This document shows positions 52,130 to 62,102 of a DNA stretch of 64,000 bases, one piece after another. This DNA comes from Comamonadaceae bacterium. Lineage in GTDB: Bacteria > Pseudomonadota > Gammaproteobacteria > Burkholderiales > Burkholderiaceae_C. A program made the position numbers and the translations under genes. Within the stretch, counting starts at the first letter, position 1. Each line of letters starts with the position of its first letter. The stretch is taken from the NCBI GenBank assembly GCA_021299875.1, contig JAJTEW010000004.1, forward strand, positions 124,001 to 188,000, in the 5' to 3' direction. The notes below the pieces were generated by a model. It did no database searches and was not told the DNA's origin. It saw only the letters and a list, made by a program, of their open reading frames with translations.

Positions 52130-53107
52130 ATGAGCACCCCCATCCCCGCCGCCTTTCGCACGCTGGACCTGAATTTGTTGCGGGTCTTTGACGAAGTCAT
52201 GGCCGAACGCAGCCTGACCCGGGCCGCACACAACCTGTCACTGACCCAGCCTGCCGTGAGCAATGCTTTGCGGCGTTTGCGCGACGCCTTGGGCGATGAG
52301 CTGGTGCGCCGACACGGCCACGGCATCGAACCCACACCTCGGGCGCTGGCCCTCTGGCCCAGCGTGCGTGAGGCCTTGCGCCAACTGCAAGCGGCCATCG
52401 TGCCCAGTGCTTTTGAGCCGCAACAGGCCAACAGCACTTTTGTGCTGGCCATGGCCGACGCCACCGCGGCCGAACTCATGGGCGGCTTGGCCAAGCAAAT
52501 GGAAGAGCAAGCGCCCGACGTGTCACTGCGCGTAGTGCCTTTGACCACCCGAGACCCCCGCAAAATGCTGGGCGACGGTGCCGCAGACATCGCACTGGGC
52601 TACTTTCCAGCGGTGCTGGCCGACTTGACGGCACGGGCCCAATCGGGTGAGGCCATTCCCTTCGCACACCAACGCCTGTACTCGGGTGAATACGTGTGTG
52701 TGATGCGCAAAGACCACCCTTTGGCCAAACGCCCCATCCGCCTGCAGGAATACTGCAGCGCCCGCCATTTGCTGGTGAGCTTTTCGGGCCGTGCCTATGG
52801 CTTTGTGGACGAGGCCTTGGCCGTGATCGGTCAACAACGGCGCATTGTGCTCACGGTGAATCAGTTCTTCACCGCCGGGCGGGTGGTGGTGAACTCCGAC
52901 TTGCTCACCGTGCTGCCGCGCCACTTCGTGCCCACCACCGGCATGGCCAAAGAGTTGGCACTTCACGAATTGCCCTTTGACGTGCCGCCCGTCCAGGTAC
53001 ACGCCCTGTGGCACCGCAAACGCGAACACGACAGCGCGCACCAATGGCTGCGCGCCCAATTGCAACAAGCGGCGCAACAAGCCTTCCGCGCCGAGGACCT
53101 CGCATGA
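52130..53107 (+). CDS. LysR-family transcriptional regulator
   Basis: A 325-residue LTTR. The N-terminal winged HTH (LDLNLLRVFDEVMAERSLTR, then VSNALRRLRDAL) covers about residues 10-65. The periplasmic-binding-like effector domain follows. Its stop overlaps the start of a phosphoesterase gene (ATGA at 53104-53107). Its divergent neighbour, a small membrane protein, is a likely target. The inducer is unknown; domain similarity to NodD/aromatic-acid responders is general. Confidence 0.9.
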   Translation: MSTPIPAAFRTLDLNLLRVFDEVMAERSLTRAAHNLSLTQPAVSNALRRLRDALGDELVRRHGHGIEPTPRALALWPSVREALRQLQAAIVPSAFEPQQANSTFVLAMADATAAELMGGLAKQMEEQAPDVSLRVVPLTTRDPRKMLGDGAADIALGYFPAVLADLTARAQSGEAIPFAHQRLYSGEYVCVMRKDHPLAKRPIRLQEYCSARHLLVSFSGRAYGFVDEALAVIGQQRRIVLTVNQFFTAGRVVVNSDLLTVLPRHFVPTTGMAKELALHELPFDVPPVQVHALWHRKREHDSAHQWLRAQLQQAAQQAFRAEDLA

Positions 53108-53976
53108 ACATCCAACTTTTGTCGGACCTGCACCTGGAATCCAACCCCACCTTCATGCCCCAAGCTGCCACCGGTGCAGATGTGCTGGTGTTGGCGGGCG
53201 ACATTGGCTCCTACCAAGCCGGCTCAGCGCTGGCCTTGGCCGGCGATGCCGACTTCGGCTTGGCGCGGTTTTCACCCCGACACGGTTGGCCCTCACCGGT
53301 GCTCTTTGTGCCGGGCAACCACGAGTACGACGGCCTGGACTTCGACGAAGCCCACAGCCGCTTGCAAGAGACCTGCGCCCGATTGGGCATCACTTGGTTA
53401 GAGCGCGAAGTGGTGCAAATGGGCTCCGTACGCTTTGTGGGCACCACGCTGTGGACCGACTTTGACGCGCTGGGTCCGCTGGCTGGGCAGCCCATCCCCG
53501 ACCCACTCCAAGACAAAATTCCGGCGCACTACAGCCACCCCAACAGCCAATTCACACGCCAACTCAAGGCCCGCGACAAAGCTTTCAGGGCCGCCAACTA
53601 TTACCTGCGTAAAGCCATGACCACGCGACGCGGCGAAGCTTGGTTGGCCCCAGGGATGCGCGAGCAAGCCTTGCAATGCCAAGATTGGCTGCGCCATGCT
53701 TTGAACACCCCTTTTGACGGCAGCACCGTGGTCGTCACGCACTTCGCACCCAGTTTGCACAGCGCCGATCCGCGCTACGGCCGCGTGCCAGGCACGGCCG
53801 GATTTTGCAATGCACTGGACGCGCTGCTGCCCCAAGCACAGCTTTGGCTGCACGGGCATTTGCACTGCCCCAGCGACTACAGCTTGCAGGGCTGTCGCGT
53901 GGTGGCCAACCCCTTGGGTTACGCGCACAAACACGAGCAACGGACCTTCAAGGCGACCGCGCTGATCAGCCTTTGA
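53104..53976 (+). CDS. Calcineurin-like metallophosphoesterase
   Basis: A 290-residue phosphoesterase. Metal-binding motifs appear in order: LLSDLHLE (D, H), LAGDIGS (D), PGNHEYDG (N, H), then VVVTHFAPS and WLHGHLHCP near the C-terminus supplying the remaining histidines. The ATG at 53104 overlaps the LysR stop, so the two are coupled. Substrates of this family range from nucleotides to phospholipids and cannot be inferred. The protein has no signal peptide. Confidence 0.9.
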   Translation: MNIQLLSDLHLESNPTFMPQAATGADVLVLAGDIGSYQAGSALALAGDADFGLARFSPRHGWPSPVLFVPGNHEYDGLDFDEAHSRLQETCARLGITWLEREVVQMGSVRFVGTTLWTDFDALGPLAGQPIPDPLQDKIPAHYSHPNSQFTRQLKARDKAFRAANYYLRKAMTTRRGEAWLAPGMREQALQCQDWLRHALNTPFDGSTVVVTHFAPSLHSADPRYGRVPGTAGFCNALDALLPQAQLWLHGHLHCPSDYSLQGCRVVANPLGYAHKHEQRTFKATALISL

Positions 53977-54114
53977 CGCTGAGGGCACACGGGCGGGCAA
54001 GCTCAGCCAGAGCGGGTCTGGGTTGAAACATCGAATTTCATGACCCAAGTCAAGGTCACACAGTCAAACAAGGCTTAAGGTCAAGGCTTGTTTGATCCGC
54101 AACAGGAGCCTCTC

Positions 54115-54537
54115 ATGAAAATCTTATTGGCCATTGATGGCAGCGCCTTCACCAAAAAAATGCTGGCCTACCTGACCACGCACGATGAACTGTTCAACGC
54201 CCACAACAGCTACACACTGCTGACGGTGAACCCGCAACTGCCGCCCCGCGCACGCGCTGCGGTGGGCAAAGAGTTGGTCGACACTTACCACCGCGAAGAA
54301 GCCGAAAAAGTGCTGGCCCCGGTCACCAAGTTCTTGTTGCGCCACGGCATCGACGCCCAAACCATGAGCAAAGTCGGTCACGCGGGTGAGACCATTTCCA
54401 AAACCGCTGACAGTGGCAAGTTTGATTTGGTGGTGATGGGCTCGCACGGCCATGGCACGCTGGGCAACTTGGTCATGGGCTCGGTCGCCACGCAAGTGCT
54501 GGCGAACTGCAAAGTGCCTGTGCTGCTGGTGCGCTGA
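54115..54537 (+). CDS. Universal stress protein UspA family
   Basis: A 140-residue single-domain UspA protein. The N-terminal MKILLAIDGSAFTKKML strand begins the fold, and the C-terminal ATP-binding loop is GSHGHGTLGNLVMGSVATQV (G-x2-G-x9-G-S). It binds ATP and helps survival under stress. ATG at 54115 follows AGGAGCC. It stands alone. Confidence 0.93.
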   Translation: MKILLAIDGSAFTKKMLAYLTTHDELFNAHNSYTLLTVNPQLPPRARAAVGKELVDTYHREEAEKVLAPVTKFLLRHGIDAQTMSKVGHAGETISKTADSGKFDLVVMGSHGHGTLGNLVMGSVATQVLANCKVPVLLVR

Positions 54538-54702
54538 GGCCGTTGACGAGCCGGCTGGTCTGACCGGTCTGTCCACGGAGCGCCTCTAAAGGCCATAACG
54601 CCAAGGAATACAAATCTCCTTGCAATTTCAATATCCTTAACCGGCTCCATTCTTTATATTCCAAGGCTGATGGCTTTCACAGCCCACTAGGAGTTATAGG
54701 TC

Positions 54703-55680
54703 ATGGTCATTGAAACCCAACAGTCCCCCGCCACGGAGGCTTCCTCAAAAATGGAAATTCGCCGCGTTGGCGTTTTTCTAGGTGCCCGCATCACCGGTAT
54801 CGACCTCTCCCAGGTGCTAGACGTCACCACGGTCGAGGCACTCCAACTGGCCCATGCCCAACATGGTGTGCTGGTTTTTCCGGATCAGGTGATTTCTTCG
54901 GAAGACCTGCGCCGCTTTGGTCGCTATTTTGGTGCCCTGAGCGTTCACCCTTTTTCAACCAGCAGCGCCGATGCGCCCGAATTGATCGTTTACGACAATA
55001 AAGAGGGCAACCCCCCCGCACCCACAGACATCTGGCACACCGACGAAACTTTTCGGGAAGCACCCCCCATGGGCACAGCCCTGTGCTCCAAAATCATTCC
55101 CGAATACGGCGGTAACACCGCATTTGCCAGCATGTCTGCGGTGTACGAGGGCCTGTCCGACCGCTGGCAACGTTTTTTGTCCGGCCTAGAAGCTGTTCAC
55201 GATTTCAAGCCTTTTCGCAGCCTTTTCCCCACAGATGCCGATGGCATCGAAAAGTTGCGTCGCTTTGAAGACCGCTATCCAGCTGTCACCCATCCGGTGG
55301 TGTCGGTGCACCCCATCACTGGCAAAAAGGTTATTTTTGTTAACCCGCAGTTCACGCTGCACATCAAAGGCATGGCAGAAGACGAGAGCCGCTTGATCTT
55401 GGAAATGCTGTACCGCAAGACCCTGATTCATGAGTACCAGTACCGCCACTGCTGGGAACCCAACATGGTCGTTTTCTGGGACAACCGGCATGTGCAACAC
55501 TCCGCCTTGCACGATTACTACCCGCAGCGTCGCCTGATGGAGCGCGTCACCATCGCGGGCACCCGACCTGTGGGTGCTGATCCAGCCGCTGACCCCAGTG
55601 ACCTGCGACGTTATCTGATGCCCCCTTTGTCGCAGTTCCGCCAGGCGGGAACTGCCCAAAAGAGGCAACTCGACCTTTGA
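54703..55680 (+). CDS. TauD/TfdA-family Fe(II)/2-oxoglutarate dioxygenase
   Basis: A 325-residue dioxygenase. The iron-binding triad is H112 and D114 in IWHTDETF and H266 in DNRHVQHSALHDYY; a conserved arginine near 281 (MERVTI) would hold 2-oxoglutarate. This family hydroxylates taurine, 2,4-D, sulfonates and similar acids. It starts a group with a Bug receptor, an amidohydrolase and a LysR gene, which suggests a catabolic pathway for an imported carboxylate or sulfonate. ATG at 54703 has TAGGAG upstream. The substrate is unknown. Confidence 0.92.
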   Translation: MVIETQQSPATEASSKMEIRRVGVFLGARITGIDLSQVLDVTTVEALQLAHAQHGVLVFPDQVISSEDLRRFGRYFGALSVHPFSTSSADAPELIVYDNKEGNPPAPTDIWHTDETFREAPPMGTALCSKIIPEYGGNTAFASMSAVYEGLSDRWQRFLSGLEAVHDFKPFRSLFPTDADGIEKLRRFEDRYPAVTHPVVSVHPITGKKVIFVNPQFTLHIKGMAEDESRLILEMLYRKTLIHEYQYRHCWEPNMVVFWDNRHVQHSALHDYYPQRRLMERVTIAGTRPVGADPAADPSDLRRYLMPPLSQFRQAGTAQKRQLDL

Positions 55681-55752
55681 GTTGATGAGTGCCAAAACGA
55701 CTTTCATGATGCGAACAAATAAACTGTTGGCCATTCAAATGAGGAGACTGCC

Positions 55753-56727
55753 ATGTTTCGATTTACCCGACGAGCCATTTTTGCCGCGCTGGCACTGACT
55801 GCCTGTACGGCAGTTTTCAGCCAAACCGCGTACCCCGATAAATCCATCCGTTTGGTGGTGCCTTACCCGCCGGGCGGGTTCACCGACATTTTGGGCCGCT
55901 TGCTTGCAACCCAACTTCAGACCCGTCTCGGCCAAACCGTGATCGTTGACAACAAAGGCGGTGGCGGCAGCACCATTGGCAGTGCCATGGTGGCGCGTGC
56001 ACCAGCCGATGGCTACACACTGCTCTTGGTCGCACCCGATTTGGCCATCAATGAAAGCCTGATGGCGACTCGTTTGAGCTACGACGCCCGCAAGGACTTC
56101 AGCCCGGTTATCCGCGCGGCTTGGTCGCCCATGGTTCTGGTCACGCACCCCTCTGTCCCCGTGAAAAACGTGAGTGAGTTTTTGGCTTTGGCCAAGGCCC
56201 GTCCCGGAAAAATCAACTTCGCCTCTGGTGGTATCGGAACGGGTGCGCATCTGGCATTGGAGCTGTTCAAAACCCGTGCGGGTGTTGACCTGATTCATGT
56301 GCCCTATAAAGGTAATGGTCCAGCCACTACAGACCTCCTAGGCGGTCAAGTTTCGGCCATGTTTTTGCAATACGCTGTTGCGAAACCTCATCTAGCGAGC
56401 GGCAAGCTGGTCATGCTGGCAACGCCCAGCGGGAAACGATCGGCAGCCATACCGGATGTGCCGACCATTGCTGAAAGCGGCCTGCCCGGTTTTGACGTTG
56501 AGCCTTGGTTCGGCATCGTGGCGCCCGCAGGCACACCAACAGCCATCGTCAACCGGCTGAACGCCGAGATCGGCAAAATCATGCAGCAAAACGACGTCAA
56601 AGAGATGCTGGCCAGCGTCGGTGCTGCGCCCTCGATCTCATCACCGCAGGAGTTTGGCAAATTCATTGACAGCGAAGTCACCCGTTGGGCTGAAGTCGTC
56701 AAAGCTTCTGGGGCCAAAGCGGAGTGA
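55753..56727 (+). CDS. Bug/TctC-family periplasmic solute-binding protein
   Basis: A 324-residue receptor. Signal peptide (about 1-25), then SIRLVVPYPPGGFTDIL and the HVPYKGNGPATTDLLGG motif. It lies 72 bp after the TauD gene with GAGGAG before its ATG, and 2 bp before the ATG of an amidohydrolase. Its ligand is most likely the substrate of that dioxygenase/amidohydrolase pair. No TctAB gene accompanies it. Confidence 0.92.
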   Translation: MFRFTRRAIFAALALTACTAVFSQTAYPDKSIRLVVPYPPGGFTDILGRLLATQLQTRLGQTVIVDNKGGGGSTIGSAMVARAPADGYTLLLVAPDLAINESLMATRLSYDARKDFSPVIRAAWSPMVLVTHPSVPVKNVSEFLALAKARPGKINFASGGIGTGAHLALELFKTRAGVDLIHVPYKGNGPATTDLLGGQVSAMFLQYAVAKPHLASGKLVMLATPSGKRSAAIPDVPTIAESGLPGFDVEPWFGIVAPAGTPTAIVNRLNAEIGKIMQQNDVKEMLASVGAAPSISSPQEFGKFIDSEVTRWAEVVKASGAKAE

Positions 56728-56729
56728 TC

Positions 56730-57725
56730 ATGGGCGCCCAGGCCATCGACATGCATGCGCACTGGGTTCCCCCTCAGGTGGCCCATGCGCTGCGCCAGCG
56801 TCAAGGTCAGGTGCCACGCCTAGAGGTGCTTGCCGATGGGGCCGAGCGCTTGGTCATGCCGATCGGCACCCTGGGGTTCAGCGAGGCTCACACCAACCCG
56901 TCACTGCGACTTCAGCACATGGTGCAACAAGGCGTGGCAAAACAAATGCTGTCATTGCCCGGTCTGTTTGGCATCGACAGTTTGCCTTTTGACCAGGCAG
57001 CGCCGCTGGTGCGCGCCTTCAATGATGCATGTGGTCAGTTGTGCCGAACTCATCCCGAGCAGTTTTGCGGTCTCGCCGCGCTGCCCTGGGCCAACATCGA
57101 CGCTGCCGTAGAAGAACTGCGCAGGGCCCGACTTGAGCTGGGTTTGATAGGGGCCATTTTGCCGGTAGATGCCTTTCGCAGCGAAGCCACCGCCACACGA
57201 ATCAGACCCGTGTTCGAAGCGGCCGAAGCGCTGGGAGCGCACTTCTTTGTTCACCCAGGCCGCATGCCCGACAGCGGTGCCTTGCCTGATGCGCCACCAG
57301 ACCACGATCTTGCACGCCGTGCACTGGCCGTTCAGCATGAGGTCGGTCAAGCCATGGTCACACTGGTGCTGTCGGACTTCTTGCAACCGTGGCGCAACAT
57401 CACAGTGCAGGTGGCCAACCTGGGCGGCACCTTTCCTGCCGTGGTCGAACGCATGGACCACATGTTGGCACTGCGCGAACCTGACCGAGCCATGCCATCG
57501 GAGCGTGCCCGCGCTGTCTGGGTGGACTGCGCCTCACTAGGCTCACAGGCTTTGGAACAAGCTGTGGCTGTGTTCGGTGCCGACAGAGTGGTGTTAGGCA
57601 CGGATTGCCCCATTTTCGATACCGCAAGAACCCTCGCGGGCATCCATCCATCGCGTTTGTCACCGGCCGATCAGGCTCGGGTCATTCACGGTAACGCCGC
57701 CGCTTTGCTGGCACGACTGAGCTGA
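56730..57725 (+). CDS. Amidohydrolase 2 family protein (ACMSD-like)
   Basis: A 331-residue metallo-dependent hydrolase or decarboxylase. The metal site begins DMHAHWVPP with the H-x-H pair near residues 8-10, and the conserved late aspartate is in VVLGTDCPIFD. The ACMSD branch includes decarboxylases of aromatic or unsaturated acids. ATG at 56730 is preferred because GGAG is 5 bp upstream; the GTG at 56724 has no spacing for it. It is the third gene after TauD and the Bug receptor, and its product probably processes the dioxygenase product. Confidence 0.86.
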   Translation: MGAQAIDMHAHWVPPQVAHALRQRQGQVPRLEVLADGAERLVMPIGTLGFSEAHTNPSLRLQHMVQQGVAKQMLSLPGLFGIDSLPFDQAAPLVRAFNDACGQLCRTHPEQFCGLAALPWANIDAAVEELRRARLELGLIGAILPVDAFRSEATATRIRPVFEAAEALGAHFFVHPGRMPDSGALPDAPPDHDLARRALAVQHEVGQAMVTLVLSDFLQPWRNITVQVANLGGTFPAVVERMDHMLALREPDRAMPSERARAVWVDCASLGSQALEQAVAVFGADRVVLGTDCPIFDTARTLAGIHPSRLSPADQARVIHGNAAALLARLS

Positions 57726-57789
57726 CTGCCCAAAAGCAGTGCGGTCTGCGTGCCGCTCAAGCCCCGTTTTTGCAGGTTATGCTTGTTCG

Positions 57790-58743
57790 ATGCCTTTTAA
57801 AGACCGCCTCAAAATGCGCCACCTGCGAACCCTGGTAGCGATTGCCGAACACGGCTCACTTGTACGCGCCGCAAAAGCCTTGAACGTTTCGCAACCCGCT
57901 GTCACCAAAACCCTGGCAGAGCTCGAAGACATTGCAGGCCATCGACTTTTTGAACGCACACCCAAAGGCGTCAACTTGACCGGCGCAGGTCAAATTTTGG
58001 TCCGACACACGGGGTCAGGCTTACGGGCCATCCACGACGGGCTGTCCAGCTTGTCTGCCGAAGAAGAGGGCGAGGCACCCGCCCTCGTGATTGGCGCTTT
58101 GCCCAACGTGGGGGCCACCGTGCTGGCACCCGCTCTGGTGCGATTTGCCACCTCGGCGCCTCGGGCCCGAGTATCCGTGCGAACCGGCAGCAATGCACAA
58201 CTGATCGCCGCTTTAAAACAAGGGGTTTTAGACATGGTGATTGGTCGCCTCGCAGAGCCATCTGACATGCAAGGTTTGATTTTTGAACACCTGTACAACG
58301 AGCCTTTGCTGCTTGTCGTGCGCCCAGGACATGCTCTGTCCTTACTGAAGGAAATCGATCCAGCTCTTTTAGACAGCTACCGCTTGGTCTTGCCTGATGC
58401 CGGTACGCGCGCCCGTGAAGCCGCAGACCGTTTTTTCATGGCTGTGGGCACGGGCCTGCCCATGCGAGTCATTGAAACCATCGACCTGTCTTTCGGCCGC
58501 AGTTATGTACTGCACAGCGACGCAGTTTGGTTTGTTCCACTGGGCGCCATAGAAAACGACTTGCAACAAGGTTCGTTGGTGCGCCTGCCCATCGACACCA
58601 GCGTCACCGAAGGGCCCGTCGGCTTGACCCTGCGCGTTGACCATGCAACAGCCGAATCGATACAACGCGTGTCGGATGAAATACGCCTGAGCGCTTCTGA
58701 AAGGTTTGGGGCTTTCTCAAAATCTCAAAGTGCCACAAGCTAA
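57790..58743 (+). CDS. LysR-family transcriptional regulator
   Basis: A 317-residue LTTR of the GbpR/PcaQ-like subgroup. The winged HTH is KMRHLRTLVAIAEHGSLVRA with VSQPAVTKTLAELE over residues 8-65. The effector domain contains VIGALPNVGATVLAPALVR. It ends 2 bp before a convergent TetR gene. Being at the end of the TauD-Bug-amidohydrolase group, it probably controls that group, likely sensing an aromatic or related acid. Confidence 0.9.
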   Translation: MPFKDRLKMRHLRTLVAIAEHGSLVRAAKALNVSQPAVTKTLAELEDIAGHRLFERTPKGVNLTGAGQILVRHTGSGLRAIHDGLSSLSAEEEGEAPALVIGALPNVGATVLAPALVRFATSAPRARVSVRTGSNAQLIAALKQGVLDMVIGRLAEPSDMQGLIFEHLYNEPLLLVVRPGHALSLLKEIDPALLDSYRLVLPDAGTRAREAADRFFMAVGTGLPMRVIETIDLSFGRSYVLHSDAVWFVPLGAIENDLQQGSLVRLPIDTSVTEGPVGLTLRVDHATAESIQRVSDEIRLSASERFGAFSKSQSATS

Positions 58744-58745
58744 TG

Positions 58746-59369
58746 TCAGCGGGCGTTCAGACCATCAAAGCAGGTGCTCATGACCAAATCGAGAATCTGC
58801 TCGTCGCTGTGCTGCTCGCCCATTTTGAGAAACTCCAGCACCGGGTCGCAGGCCCGGGCAAACAAGGTGTAGAGCACAGCCACGGCTGGCAAGGCTTTGT
58901 TGATCTGGCCCTGCGCTTGGGCTTCTTCGATCCAGCCACCCAAGGCATCGCTGACCTCGATCAAGCCGTCCATGTAGTCCTTGCTGCTCATCAAGGTGGC
59001 ACGCAAGGTGGAGTTTTGGCTGGGCAGTGAGGGCATCAGGCCTTGCAGCTTGAGCGTCATGGTCCAGCGGGTCACGGCCTTGATTTTGTCCAGCGGAGCC
59101 AAACTGGCGTTGGTGTTCTGGATCAGCTCTTGCGCCCGGCGCATGGCGGTGACCATGGCGGCGCAAGCCAGCTCTTCTTTGCTGGTGAAGTGCTTGTACA
59201 GGCTGGCCTTGGCGATGCCCACCTCGGCCGCCACCTCGTCCACCGTCATCGCATCGAAGCCTTTTTCAGCCAACAAACGGTTGACCGACTGGATGATCGC
59301 GACCTCGCGGGCAGCGAGCATCTGAACTTTGAATGATTTTTTGGGCGCGGACGGGGTTTCGATTTGCAT
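58746..59369 (-). CDS. TetR-family transcriptional regulator
   Basis: A 207-residue repressor. The N-terminal HTH is AIIQSVNRLLAEKGFDAM, then VDEVAAEVGIAKASLYKHF (about residues 25-65). The helical ligand-binding domain shows no recognisable partner. It is convergent to the LysR gene. A frameshifted phoD lies 67 bp upstream on the same strand. The regulated genes are unknown. Confidence 0.9.
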   Translation of the reverse strand: MQIETPSAPKKSFKVQMLAAREVAIIQSVNRLLAEKGFDAMTVDEVAAEVGIAKASLYKHFTSKEELACAAMVTAMRRAQELIQNTNASLAPLDKIKAVTRWTMTLKLQGLMPSLPSQNSTLRATLMSSKDYMDGLIEVSDALGGWIEEAQAQGQINKALPAVAVLYTLFARACDPVLEFLKMGEQHSDEQILDLVMSTCFDGLNAR

Positions 59370-59436
59370 TGGTTCATTTTAGCCGTGCAACCCCAAAAAA
59401 TGACTCAAGGGTTACCCTTGCATACCGACAGGTCTT

Positions 59437-61022
59437 TCATGCGCCGGGCAACACGCCTGCAAGGCCTTGGCGCACGGTCCAGCGCCCTTGCACGCCCATT
59501 GCCGCTTGGGGCCCTGCGGGGTGTGGTGTGGTCATGAATTGCGCATCCAAGCGTTCAGGCCGAATGTCGATCAAGGTATACCCCCGTTCGTCAGAACGGG
59601 CATGTCGGATGTCCGGGTTGTCGCGCTGAATCTGCGCCATGACTTTGGACGACATGCCACGGGTAGACACCGAGGTGGTGACCAACTCGCTGGCCACCAC
59701 GGGCGAGCGCTCATCGCCCGGTTGCACACGCAACTGGGCAGCCACGTTGGCATGCACATCGCCGCCGAGCATGACCACATCGCTCAAACGCGCATCCGCG
59801 ATCGTCTGCAGCAGTCGCGTCCGGGCTTGCGGGTAACCGTCCCAGCCGTCGGTGAAAGCGCTGCGGCCCAGAGGGGTCTGAAAGCCGCTGGTGGCCATCA
59901 GGGTAGATTGCGCCAGCAGTTTCCAGCGCCGCTGGCTTTGCGTCAGGCCCGCCGTGAGCCACTGCTCTTGGGGCAGCCCCAACATGCTGCGCGACGGGTC
60001 GTTCAGGGCGTCACAACCCATCACCACACGGCCCCCGCCGCGCATCAAGTCGGGGCAAGCTTGGTGGTCGCGGTACTGGCGGCAATCCAAAGTCCACAAG
60101 TCGGCCAGCGTGCCCCAAGCCATGCGGTCGTGGATGCGCATCTGGTTGGGCTGCTGCGGGTCGGGCCCCAAGCGCAAAGGCATGTGCTCAAAGTAAGCTT
60201 GGTACGCCGCTGCCCGGCGCTGCAAGAACACCGCCGGGTCGGTGAAATTGCGGTCCAGGTCGTTGGCGTAGTCGTTGACCACCTCGTGGTCGTCCCAGGT
60301 CATGAGCCATGGGTGGGCGGCGTGGCAAGCCTGAAGGTCGGGGTCTGACTTGTAATGCGCGTGGCGAGCACGGTATTCGGCCAAGGAAAACGGCATGCCG
60401 CTTTCGTGGGCGCGGATTTGGTGTTGCTTGTTGCTGCTCTCGTAGATGTAGTCGCCCACAAACAGCACCAGGTCCAAGTCTTGCGCGGCCATGTGGCGGT
60501 GCGCCGCATAGTGGCCTTGTTCGTAATGCTGACAAGACGCCAGGCCCAAGCGCAGTCGGCCACGGCCTCGTTCAAAGCCGGGCTGGTGCGGGTGCGGCCC
60601 ACCGGGCTGACCGCGTTGCCGCTGACAAAGCGGTACCAATAATGCCGGCCCGGCTGCAATCCATCGGCCAGCACATGCAGGCTGTGGCCGCGGCGGGCTT
60701 CAGCGCTCAGGCGCCACTGGCGCACCGGTTGACGCAAGGCTTCATCGGCAAACAATTCGCAGACCACCTCGGCCGATTGCTCTCGCAAAGCGGCATCGGC
60801 TTCGTCGATGCGCAAGCGCGTCCAAAGCACCACGGTGCCCGGCTGCGGTTGGCCACTGGCCACGCCCAAACTGAAAGGGAAAACCCGCCAACGCGGCGGC
60901 GCGCTTTTCGCTTGCACGCAAGGCGCCACCCAAGGCACCAAAGCGGCCGCCAAGGCCATGCGGTGCAGGTCGCGGCGCGACCACGGAGCAGCGGAGCGGG
61001 CGAGGATGGGCAAGGTTTTCAC
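59437..61022 (-). pseudogene. phoD: Alkaline phosphatase D (PhoD) interrupted by a frameshift
   Basis: A PhoD-type phosphodiesterase/phosphatase whose frame shifts once. The N-terminal part (GTG 61022) has a Tat-like signal (WSRRDLHRMALAAAL, ending CVQA) and reads correctly to about ALNEAVADC near 60552. The C-terminal part continues in another frame from RLGLASCQHYEQG and holds FVGDYIYE, WDDHEVVNDYAND and GGDVHAN, the metal-binding motifs. A missing base at about 60550-60555 (TGCGCTT where TGCCGCTT is expected) explains the break. It may be a recent pseudogene or a sequencing error; if the base is restored, the full protein is about 528 residues. Confidence 0.85.
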
Positions 61023-61126
61023 TGGATTTGGGGCAGGGTTGGAGAGGGATTGTCCCTTGTTATCCGTAAATCGGGGCGCACCGCGGGGGACAGGCGGCGC
61101 GGGCGGGGGACGGCACAATCGGTGGC

Positions 61127-62017
61127 ATGAGCGCATCGACCCGCCCCCGCAAAGACCACCTGGACGCCCTGGCGGTCGGGATTTTGCTGGTGTGCTGCTT
61201 GTTTTGGGGGTTTCAACAGGTGATGGTGAAAGTCACCGTGGCCGAACTGCCTCCGGTGTTTCTATCGGCTGTGCGCGGCTTGGGGGCCACGCTGCTGCTG
61301 TGGCTGTGGTGCCGATGGCGCGGGGTGCGGCTGTTTGAGCGCGATGGCAGCCTGTGGGCGGGCCTGCTGGCGGGCAGCCTGTTTGCGGTCGAATTTGCTT
61401 TCATCTACCTTGGGCTGCAGCACACCTCGGCATCCCGCCTGACGGTGTTTTTGTACACCTCGCCCTTTTGGGTGGCGGCGCTGCTGCCCTTGTTCATCCG
61501 ATCCGAACGGCTGCGCCCTTTGCAATGGCTGGGCATGGTCTGCGCTTTTGCCGCTGTGGTGTTTGCCCTGCGCGAAGGCTTTGGCCGCGGCGATGCCACT
61601 GGCGATTTGATGGGCCTGGCGGCCGGGGCCTTGTGGGGGTTGACCACCGTGGCCATCCGGGCCACCAACCTCACGCGGCTGTCGGCCGAAAAGCTGCTGT
61701 TTTACCAACTGGCTGTGAGCACCGTTGTGCTGGGCCTGCTGTCGCACGGCATGGGCGAACCCTGGGACAACTCCTGGAGCCGCTTTGCCATCGGCTCGGT
61801 GGTGGTGCAAACCGTGGTGGGTGCCTTCGCCAGCTATTTGGCCTGGATGTGGATGCTGGGCCACTACCCGGCCACCAAAATTTCGGCCTTTGTGTTCCTC
61901 ACCCCGCTGTTCGCCTTGTTGTTTGGCATGCTCTGGCTGGGCGAAGCCGTGACCCTGCCCCTGGTCATGTCCTTGGCGTTGGTGGCTCTGGGCATCGTGT
62001 TGGTCAACCAAAAATGA
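61127..62017 (+). CDS. EamA-domain DMT transporter
   Basis: A 296-residue protein with ten hydrophobic helices. The first repeat begins [20 protein letters not shown] and contains [19 protein letters not shown]; the second includes [14 protein letters not shown]. It has a short basic N-terminus ([11 protein letters not shown]). It probably exports a metabolite. ATG at 61127 lies next to the divergent phoD start region. Confidence 0.9.
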   Translation: MSASTRPRKDHLDALAVGILLVCCLFWGFQQVMVKVTVAELPPVFLSAVRGLGATLLLWLWCRWRGVRLFERDGSLWAGLLAGSLFAVEFAFIYLGLQHTSASRLTVFLYTSPFWVAALLPLFIRSERLRPLQWLGMVCAFAAVVFALREGFGRGDATGDLMGLAAGALWGLTTVAIRATNLTRLSAEKLLFYQLAVSTVVLGLLSHGMGEPWDNSWSRFAIGSVVVQTVVGAFASYLAWMWMLGHYPATKISAFVFLTPLFALLFGMLWLGEAVTLPLVMSLALVALGIVLVNQK

Positions 62018-62102
62018 CTTCTCCACGCCTGCGCCATCCTCTGCAGACGCCCACATGGGCGCCTGCAAAAGACCATTCACCCCTTCGATAGAAAGACCTC
62101 CC

